This document shows positions 1 through 5,254 of a stretch of 5,254 nucleotides of DNA, in pieces. Position 1 is the first letter of the stretch. Each line of letters opens with the position of its first letter. The notes under the pieces were generated by a model. It was not told the origin of the DNA and ran no database searches. It worked only from the letters and a program-made list of their open reading frames with translations. Both the position numbers and the translations under genes were made by a program. This DNA is from Limisphaerales bacterium (GTDB taxonomy: Bacteria > Verrucomicrobiota > Verrucomicrobiia > Limisphaerales > UBA11358): contig PKZR01000168.1 of the NCBI GenBank assembly GCA_003133815.1, positions 1 to 5,254 of the forward strand, given 5' to 3'.

Positions 1-1
1 G

Positions 2-424
2 GCCGTCATTGACACCGGCGTTTTTGTCGCGGGTGTCTTCTGGCGTCACGAGCCGCACCTGTGCCTGAAAGCCTGGCTGCATGGCATCCTGCTGCCTGTA
101 ATGAGCGAGGAAATCCTTGCTGAATACGAGTCGGTGCTGGAGCGGGTGAAACAGGAGCAACATTTCACAACGGAAACCGGGTCGTGGCTGGACACCCTGC
201 GAACGTCGGCATTGTGGGTTACGCCGGTGCCGTTTGAAGAAAAGGTCTGTCGTGATCCCAAGGATGACAAATTCATTGAGGCCGCATTGGCAGCGGGAGC
301 ACGGACGGTCATTGCGCGCGACCGGGATTTGACAGTGCTGGAAAAGCCATTTGGCATTGCCATGCAAACCCCGCGCGTCTGGCTGGGCACATTGACCCGC
401 GCTCAAAGACGTTCGCTGGATTGA
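2..424 (+). CDS. PIN-domain ribonuclease, putative toxin of a toxin-antitoxin pair (5' end cut by the window)
   Basis: The frame is open from base 2 and ends at TGA 422-424, giving 140 visible residues. PIN_3/COG1569 proteins are usually about 135-150 residues, so only the start codon and a few residues are missing. The internal ATG at 101 would remove the first catalytic strand and is not the start. Visible PIN features are the N-terminal strand AVIDTGVFVAGVF with Asp4, the SEEILAEYESVL segment with Glu41, CRDPKDDKFIEAALAAGA with Asp85, Asp88 and Asp89, and TVIARDRDL with Asp107 and Asp109. This acidic set is the family's metal-binding site for RNA cleavage. The usual Asn of the DTN motif is Gly here (DTG), which may or may not weaken activity. 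Toxins of this family normally follow a small antitoxin gene, which would lie upstream, outside the window. The PIN fold call is firm; the toxin role is inferred from the family. Confidence 0.88.
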   Translation, partial: AVIDTGVFVAGVFWRHEPHLCLKAWLHGILLPVMSEEILAEYESVLERVKQEQHFTTETGSWLDTLRTSALWVTPVPFEEKVCRDPKDDKFIEAALAAGARTVIARDRDLTVLEKPFGIAMQTPRVWLGTLTRAQRRSLD

Positions 425-437
425 ACCAATGTTACAT

Positions 438-513
438 CCCGGCGCTTTGACTGCCCGGCTTTTCCAATTTGTCGCGGCTTGTCAGTTGATTCGATGGTCG
501 GCACAATATCGCC
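438..513 (+). repeat. Intergenic palindromic repeat, copy 1 (degenerate)
   Basis: Bases 438-465 match 5194-5220 downstream of the helicase gene. Sixteen bases are identical (CCCGGCGCTTTGACTG), followed by one C/G difference, then CCGGCTT, and a run of four T's here against three there. The right ends also resemble each other: CACAATATCGCC at 502-513 against AGACAAATCGCC at 5243-5254. The outer ends can pair (GGCG 441-444 with CGCC 510-513, then TTTG 446-449 with the CAA-A stretch at 504-508), but the strong central stem seen in copy 2 is lost. The copy begins 13 bases after the PIN stop codon and its right end abuts the ATG at 514. No transposase or integrase is nearby, so the class of element is not known. 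Confidence 0.7.
479..507 (+). promoter_or_regulatory. Weak candidate sigma70-type promoter for the helicase gene
   Basis: TTGTCA (479-484) differs from the -35 consensus by one base and is followed after 17 bases by CACAAT (502-507), which matches four of six -10 positions. Transcription would then begin at about 513-515, at the ATG itself, giving a leaderless or nearly leaderless message. That would fit the absence of any Shine-Dalgarno sequence in 494-513. The -10 box is weak and lies in the right arm of the repeat, so a chance match is quite possible. Read-through from the PIN gene is an alternative. Confidence 0.2.
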
Positions 514-1089
514 ATGAACAAACAACCCGACACGCAAACCATGCGCGAACGGTTGACCAAGCTTTTTGAGTTTCTCAAAGCCTACACGGATCTTCGCTAT
601 CCGCCGGTTCGAGACATCAATCAGCAAATCCGAATTCTCTGGCTCAAAGACCTGCCTGCACATTCGTCTGTCGAATTGTTCCGGGACGTGGGCAAGACAG
701 ACGAAGAGGACGAGGACAGCGACATCGTGTTGCGTTTGACACGCCCGACAACCACTCCATGTCCGCCGCCACCTGCGGCGCTGTCCGCATGGCTCAAGCT
801 GGGTTGGCGGGAATATCGCGGCACGGTAGAAGTCGAGGCGATCCGGAATGTCGTTACGGATGGCAAGACAAGCATCGAGCGTTTCGAGGACGACTATCAA
901 CGTTCCGCATTATTGCGAGACTGGCAGAGACAGCGCGATCTGTGGGTGACGAACGAGCGTCCCGCCCGGCAGGCGCTGACATTCTTCCAAACGGTTTATG
1001 AGTGGTATGGGGTTCAGGAGCGGGAAGGCGAAAAGATTGAAATGCTTGTTGGAGATGGTTTGCTGCAATGCCCGGATGCTGGCGGTTAG
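514..1089 (+). pseudogene. N-terminal fragment of the large SF1 helicase-nuclease, ended by an in-frame TAG
   Basis: This 191-residue frame is the front of the same gene that continues from 1102; both are in one frame, separated only by TAG 1087-1089. ATG 514 is the first start after the in-frame TGA at 487-489, and no Shine-Dalgarno sequence precedes it. Visible features are RYPPVRDI (28-35), ILWLKDLP (41-48), an acidic patch (61-70), a Pro-rich segment RPTTTPCPPPP (77-87), WLKLGW (93-98), a helical region (about 126-165) with WQRQRDLWVTNERPAR, and LVGDGLL (178-184). From memory, large bacterial AAA_11/AAA_12 helicases begin with this pattern: a VRD and W-x-x-DLP segment, a Pro-rich linker, and a GDGLL segment running into an HPVLL strand. 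Here HPVLL lies just past the stop (1096 onward). Alone the fragment has no catalytic motif. It could be a truncation product, one half of a split protein, or a sign of readthrough or sequence error. Confidence 0.8.
1087..1089 (+). other. In-frame amber codon interrupting the helicase gene
   Basis: TAG at codon 192 of a 1,558-position frame (514-5190). Flanking residues read DAGG-stop-FRHPVLLQKLELEF with no frame change on either side. A single base change from CAG, AAG, GAG, TGG, TTG, TCG or TAC/TAT would restore the frame, so no indel is needed. The base after the stop is T, and I see no obvious readthrough or selenocysteine-type element. The two true gene ends in the window use TGA (424) and TAA (5190). 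Confidence 0.9.
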
Positions 1090-1101
1090 TTCCGTCATCC
1101 G

Positions 1102-4100
1102 GTGCTGCTGCAAAAGTTGGAATTAGAGTTCTACCCGGAGAAAAAACAGCCGCAATTTGTTTTTCGCAAACGCGAGCAACCGCCGGAACTTTACATGGAA
1201 TTCCTGCGGGCACTGCCAGAGGTGAACAATCAACAACTTGCGCGTTGCGCCGACGAATTGAAGAAAGCGGAGTTTGCTCCGCTCGGCGGCGAGGACACGG
1301 ATGGATTCATGCGCCGGTTGATTCAGGGGTTGTTTCCGAGTCGCGGCAGTCTCATCGAAAACGATGAACAGCAGTTGGACACAGGAACGGGCCTCTCGGC
1401 AAAGGCGGACCTGCCGCTTTTCAATCAGTCCCAAACCGCAGCGGAGCAGGACAGTTCAACCATCCAGCGCCAGCCTGTAATCTTCATGCGCCAGCGCCGC
1501 ACAGGTCCGGGCAGTATTTTCGACGCCGTGTTGAGCGACATTGCCAACCGGCTTGATTTCTCGCCCGCACTTTTGCAAATCCTCGGTTTGGCAGAATGCA
1601 CACTCACGCAAACAGAATCTACCACTGAGGGTCTTGGTCTCGGCAACGAGGACGAAGATATTTTGTTGAGCAAGCCAGCCAATCAGGAGCAACTCGAAAT
1701 CGCAAAACAACTCGCGCGCAAAGATTGCGTGCTGGTGCAAGGGCCGCCCGGCACTGGAAAGACTCACACCATTGCCAACCTGCTCGGCCACCTGCTCGCG
1801 CAAGGCAAGCGTGTGCTCGTGACCGCGCACACGCCGAAAGCTCTGCGAGTTCTCCGCGAAAAGGTCGTTGAGCCGCTACGACCGCTTTGCGTCAGCATTC
1901 TTCAAAATGACAAACAGAGCCAGGACGAGCTACAAGCATCGGTCAAAAAGATCAACGAGCAGTTGAGCAAGGACGACCGCCAACTAGAGCGTGAAGCGAA
2001 CCGTCTGCGTGAAGATCGAAAACGAATCCTCAAAGCGTTGCGCGACGCGCGCGAAAAGTTTCTTGATGCGCGGCAGGACGAAATCCGTGATGTGGTCTTT
2101 GCCGGCAAGGCAATGCGTCCTATCGAAGCGGCAAAGCGCGTGAAAGCAGGCGCTGGCAAGGATGACTGGATTCCGAGTCCAGTTACACTCGGTGAGTCCA
2201 TGCCTGCTTCCATTGCGGAAGTGGTTGCGCTTTACCAAACGAATGCGCGTGTGTCTGCCGCCGATGAGCGCGAGTTGAACGGTTTCAGACCGGAATTGAG
2301 CACGCTGCCGGCACCCAAGGAATTTCAAAGCGTCGTTGAGGAACTGAACTCGCTTGCTGCTTGTGACCTTCGCCTCCGCGAGGAACTTTGGGACGCAAAT
2401 CTTGGGCCGGATGATTTGAAAGAATTCGACCGGATGCTCGAAACGGCGAGCAAGACGATTGAATTTTTGCGCGACAGCGCGCCGTGGCAACTGGAAGCAA
2501 TTCAGGCCGGGCGTGACGGTGACGAAGCGCGGCGCGTGTGGGAATCGCTATCGGCATTGATTGAAACAACTTGGCGCGAGGTGCAGGAGTGTGATGCGCT
2601 CGTGCTAGAACACGGACCGGTTATCTCGGATTCGCGTCCACCGCACGATCTGTTGCTGATTGTTGAGAAAATCATTCAGCACAACGAGGCAGGTAAATCA
2701 TTTGGATTGCTCGCCAAATTAACCAACCGGCACTGGTTTGAATTCAGGGAAAAAGTTCAGGTGGGAAGCCGCGTCTTGGACTTGAGCAATTCGACTCACT
2801 TGCGGGCGGTGCGCGCATGGCTACGGATGCGCCAACTCCGTTCCGAGTTGACCCAGCGATGGGAACGCCAGATGGCTTGCCAAGGCGGTCCAGCCTGTTC
2901 CGAACTAAGTGACCGACCGGAACGAGTCTGCAAGCAATTCGTCCCCCGAATCCAAATCTGCCTGGAATGGCACGCCTCCACCTGGCAACCGCTGGAATCT
3001 GAATTTCAACGCTTGGGTTTCTTGTGGTCGGCATTCCTTGAATCCACCCCGCCGGAGACGGGAGCAAACGCTGAACTGAATCGGATTCGCCGGGCAGTGC
3101 TCGGAGAGCTTGGGGCAATTCTGCAATCACGGAGCGGTTGGCTTCGGCACAAACGGCTCGGAGCGATCCTCGCCGGGTGGCCTGAATCGGTGGCGACCTC
3201 GGAAACGCCGGATGCCCTCGTGACGCAACGATTGCGACGAGCCGTGCGCGAAGCTTCACCAACGGATTATCAATCGGCTTACGAAGAGTTGGCGCGTCTG
3301 GACAATTTGGAGATAGATTTAGCTCGTCGCCGGACGTTGTTAAAACAAATCAATCGTTCTGCACCTGCTTGGGCATCTGCGATTGAGAACCGACATCCCA
3401 ACCACAGCACACCGCAACCGCCAGGTGATCCAGAATCCGCTTGGGAATGGCGGCAGCTTTACGATGAATTGGAACGGAGGGCGAACGCATCACTCGACCA
3501 GTTGCAACAACAAATTGAAAATCTAGGACGCCAGCTTCTCGAAGTCACCGCTCAACTCGTCGAAAAGCAGACGTGGGTGAATCAAATCCGGCAAACCGGC
3601 GGTAAACAGAAGCAAGCTCTCGGTGCTTACGCGGCGATGCGAAATCGCCTGACTAAAACCGGAAAGGGAGTCCGCGACGCCGAACTTCGGGCCGCTGCTC
3701 GCCGAGAGATGACTACGGCGAAGGATGCCGTTCCAGTTTGGATCATGCCTTTGCCCGAAGTGGCTGAAACATTTGATCCCCAGAAGGCACGGTTTGACGT
3801 GGTGATCGTTGACGAGTCGAGCCAGTGCGATCCAACGTCATTGTTCGCCCTCTACTTGGGACGCCAGACCATCATCGTGGGCGATGACGAACAGGTTTCG
3901 CCCGTCGCAGTCGGCGAGAAGGCTGAAGAAGTGGTGAAACTCATCAATGCTTACCTCAATGGTGTGCCGTTCAAAGAACTCTACGATGGCACTACATCTA
4001 TCTACGATCTTGCACAGATAGCGTTCGGTGGCGTGATTCGACTCACCGAACATTTCCGTTGCGCGCCAGACATTATCGCTTTCAGCAACAATCTTTCCTA

Positions 4101-5190
4101 CAAGGGCGAAATCAAACCACTCCGCGAGGCTTCTTCAATTCCGCTCAATCCGCACGTCGTTCACTTCCGAGTTGAAGGCGGACGCGACCGGGGAGACAAC
4201 ATCAATGAGGTCGAAGCCGAGACGATTGCCGCGCTCATCTGCGCCGCAACTGAGCAGCCGGAATTTGCGAAGAACGATCAAGGCAAACCGACAACCTTTG
4301 GCGTTGTATCGTTGGTTGCCCATAACCAAGCACTGAAAATTGACGGCATACTCCGGCAACGACTTGAACCAGCCGAGTATCAACGCCGGCAAATTCTGTG
4401 TGGCGACTCCGCACAATTTCAAGGTGATGAGCGAGATGTCATGTTCCTGTCGGTGGTAGATTCCCCGCCAGCCGAACCGCCGCTATCAATGCGTCAAGAA
4501 GGTGGGAAAAAGATTTTCAAAAAGCGATTCAATGTCGCGGCAAGCCGGGCGCGCAACCAAATGTGGATTGTCCATAGCCTGAATCACGAAACCGACCTAA
4601 AGCCCGGAGATTATCGTCGCCGCCTCATTGAACACGCTCTTGACCCAAATGCTTGGGAGCGCGAGTTGCAGAAGCGGCTGGGCCGAGTTGATCCAAGGTC
4701 CAAAGTGTTTCAAGGCGCGGTGCTGCGGCGACTGATTGAGAATGGATACAACGTGACCGCAGAATTTCCAGCCGGAGCATATAGCATTGACTTGGTTGTA
4801 ACCGGCAGCGGTCGGCGGTTGGCCGTCGAGTGTGACGGGGAACAATTTCATGGCCCGGACAAACTCCGAGAAGACCTCGAACGCCAAGCCGTGCTGGAAC
4901 GGCTCGGTTGGACGTTCGTGCGGATTCGTGGCAGCCTCCTTTTCCGTGATGAAGAGCGTGCATTGAAACCAGTGTTCGGACGTTTGACAGAATTAAACAT
5001 TGCACCCGAACTCAAGCCTTTGGAGTCGAAGCCCTCGTCTAAATCCGAAATTGTTGACCGAGTGGTTAGGCGCGCACAGGAGTTGCAAGCGGCTTGGCGT
5101 CCGATTGAAAGTGAAAACATGGCTGCAAGAAACAACAGCCCGTCGGCACCTGGCATCTATCGCATTCTCAAGGCAGATGAATTTCATTAA
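1102..5190 (+). CDS. Large SF1 (Upf1/DNA2-like) helicase with C-terminal MTES_1575/Vsr-like PD-(D/E)XK nuclease; main part of an amber-split gene
   Basis: A 1,362-residue ATP-dependent helicase fused to a nuclease, probably cytoplasmic (no signal or membrane segment seen). Counted from GTG 1102: Walker A GPPGTGKT 214-221; motif Ia region RVLVTAHTPKALRVL 237-251; Walker B VVIVDESSQCD 900-910 (Asp904, Glu905); motif III GDDEQVSP 927-934; motif IV RLTEHFRC 980-987; motif V SAQFQGDERDVMFLS 1103-1117; motif VI RFNVAASRAR 1142-1151. All helicase motifs look intact. About 680 residues separate Walker A and B, with likely coiled coils at 272-320 and 785-830. The nuclease lies at about 1195-1297: YSIDLVV (Asp1230), AVECDGEQFH (Glu1243, Asp1245, His1250), then ERLGWTFVRIRG. 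The 62-residue tail has no recognised domain. No Shine-Dalgarno precedes GTG 1102; the next ATG is 1195. Translation from 1102 would need reinitiation 12 bases after the TAG. The original protein most likely began at 514. Similar helicase-nucleases occur in defence islands; a defence role here is inference. Confidence 0.93.
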   Translation: MLLQKLELEFYPEKKQPQFVFRKREQPPELYMEFLRALPEVNNQQLARCADELKKAEFAPLGGEDTDGFMRRLIQGLFPSRGSLIENDEQQLDTGTGLSAKADLPLFNQSQTAAEQDSSTIQRQPVIFMRQRRTGPGSIFDAVLSDIANRLDFSPALLQILGLAECTLTQTESTTEGLGLGNEDEDILLSKPANQEQLEIAKQLARKDCVLVQGPPGTGKTHTIANLLGHLLAQGKRVLVTAHTPKALRVLREKVVEPLRPLCVSILQNDKQSQDELQASVKKINEQLSKDDRQLEREANRLREDRKRILKALRDAREKFLDARQDEIRDVVFAGKAMRPIEAAKRVKAGAGKDDWIPSPVTLGESMPASIAEVVALYQTNARVSAADERELNGFRPELSTLPAPKEFQSVVEELNSLAACDLRLREELWDANLGPDDLKEFDRMLETASKTIEFLRDSAPWQLEAIQAGRDGDEARRVWESLSALIETTWREVQECDALVLEHGPVISDSRPPHDLLLIVEKIIQHNEAGKSFGLLAKLTNRHWFEFREKVQVGSRVLDLSNSTHLRAVRAWLRMRQLRSELTQRWERQMACQGGPACSELSDRPERVCKQFVPRIQICLEWHASTWQPLESEFQRLGFLWSAFLESTPPETGANAELNRIRRAVLGELGAILQSRSGWLRHKRLGAILAGWPESVATSETPDALVTQRLRRAVREASPTDYQSAYEELARLDNLEIDLARRRTLLKQINRSAPAWASAIENRHPNHSTPQPPGDPESAWEWRQLYDELERRANASLDQLQQQIENLGRQLLEVTAQLVEKQTWVNQIRQTGGKQKQALGAYAAMRNRLTKTGKGVRDAELRAAARREMTTAKDAVPVWIMPLPEVAETFDPQKARFDVVIVDESSQCDPTSLFALYLGRQTIIVGDDEQVSPVAVGEKAEEVVKLINAYLNGVPFKELYDGTTSIYDLAQIAFGGVIRLTEHFRCAPDIIAFSNNLSYKGEIKPLREASSIPLNPHVVHFRVEGGRDRGDNINEVEAETIAALICAATEQPEFAKNDQGKPTTFGVVSLVAHNQALKIDGILRQRLEPAEYQRRQILCGDSAQFQGDERDVMFLSVVDSPPAEPPLSMRQEGGKKIFKKRFNVAASRARNQMWIVHSLNHETDLKPGDYRRRLIEHALDPNAWERELQKRLGRVDPRSKVFQGAVLRRLIENGYNVTAEFPAGAYSIDLVVTGSGRRLAVECDGEQFHGPDKLREDLERQAVLERLGWTFVRIRGSLLFRDEERALKPVFGRLTELNIAPELKPLESKPSSKSEIVDRVVRRAQELQAAWRPIESENMAARNNSPSAPGIYRILKADEFH

Positions 5191-5193
5191 AAA

Positions 5194-5254
5194 CCCGGCG
5201 CTTTGACTGGCCGGCTTTCCTGCGGGCACTCGGAAACCGGCCAGACAAATCGCC
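5194..5254 (+). repeat. Intergenic palindromic repeat, copy 2 (intact, reaches window end)
   Basis: Bases 5194-5220 are the near-identical partner of 438-465, in the same orientation, starting three bases after the helicase TAA. The copy is a long imperfect palindrome. CTGGCCGGcTTTCC (5207-5220) pairs with GGAAACCGGCCAG (5232-5244), giving 13 bp with bulged C5215 and an 11-base loop (5221-5231). Past an A-A mismatch, TTTG 5202-5205 pairs with CAAA 5246-5249. Past a C-T mismatch, GGCG 5197-5200 pairs with CGCC 5251-5254. That is 21 bp in all. The outermost CCC (5194-5196) has no visible partner because the window ends at 5254. Confidence 0.85.
5202..5249 (+). terminator. Possible transcription terminator or mRNA 3'-end hairpin after the helicase gene
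   Basis: The stem described for repeat copy 2 lies 11 bases after the helicase stop codon and would form a very stable GC-rich RNA hairpin. It is placed where a terminator or a 3'-end-protecting REP-type stem would be. No T-run follows within the visible bases (ACAAATCGCC), so it does not fit a classical intrinsic terminator. The low confidence reflects this. Confidence 0.25.

Noticed and set aside
1087..1089. TAG as a generally reassigned sense codon, or pyrrolysine
   Set aside because: Only one in-frame TAG occurs in about 1,700 codons although Gln, Leu and Trp codons are frequent, so a genome-wide reassignment is unlikely. The context is not a methylamine methyltransferase, which is where pyrrolysine is usual. 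Neither visible gene ends in TAG, so the window cannot exclude reassignment outright.
1201..1214. Fourteen-base exact match between the helicase coding region and the loop region of repeat copy 2 (5217-5230)
   Set aside because: TTCCTGCGGGCACT occurs at both places, but the coding copy encodes ordinary helicase residues (FLRALP) and has no palindromic flanks. One such match by chance is unlikely but not remarkable in 5 kb.
1068..1367. Overlapping + strand frame of 99 codons starting just before the amber codon
   Set aside because: It lies in another frame over sequence whose helicase-frame translation continues the family's conserved HPVLL strand. Its own product has no recognisable domain, so it is a shadow and not evidence for a frameshift bypass.
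1984..2490. Long open frames on the - strand across the helicase gene, such as this one
   Set aside because: They lie opposite a strongly supported + strand gene, show no recognisable domains, and reflect its codon bias.
438..5254. The two repeats as integron attC sites flanking gene cassettes
   Set aside because: The position after each stop codon and the folded shape are suggestive. However, I cannot find the required RYYYAAC and GTTRRRY core sites at the ends of either copy on either strand, no integrase is visible, and a 4.7-kb cassette would be unusually large.

Overview
The window is a short, GC-moderate bacterial accessory segment. All genes read on the + strand. It holds the 3' part of a PIN-domain toxin-type ribonuclease gene, a short intergenic repeat, one very large helicase-nuclease gene interrupted by an in-frame stop, and a second copy of the same repeat that folds into a long hairpin. 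The organism cannot be named from this sequence. Neither downstream start (ATG 514, GTG 1102) has a recognisable Shine-Dalgarno sequence. The composition would suit a Verrucomicrobiota/PVC-type or similar environmental bacterium, but that is only an impression.

Layout. Positions 2-424 encode about 140 residues of a PIN_3/COG1569-like protein whose start codon lies just outside the window. Positions 425-513 are intergenic and contain repeat copy 1, which runs up to the next ATG. Positions 514-5190 are a single reading frame of 1,558 codon positions, broken only by a TAG at 1087-1089. Before the stop are 191 residues of the family's N-terminal region. After it are 1,362 residues (from GTG 1102) carrying every superfamily 1 helicase motif, a long coiled-coil-rich insertion, and a C-terminal PD-(D/E)XK nuclease domain of the MTES_1575/Vsr-like type. 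Positions 5194-5254 hold repeat copy 2, which forms a 21-bp imperfect palindrome running to the window edge.

Interpretation. Large Upf1/DNA2-like helicases fused to Vsr-like nucleases are common in bacterial defence islands, and PIN toxins are common neighbours there. A defence or nucleic-acid-processing role is therefore reasonable but inferred. The points most worth checking are the amber codon that splits an otherwise intact 4.7-kb gene, and the paired palindromic repeats that sit just after the stop codon of each gene and bracket the helicase like a cassette.
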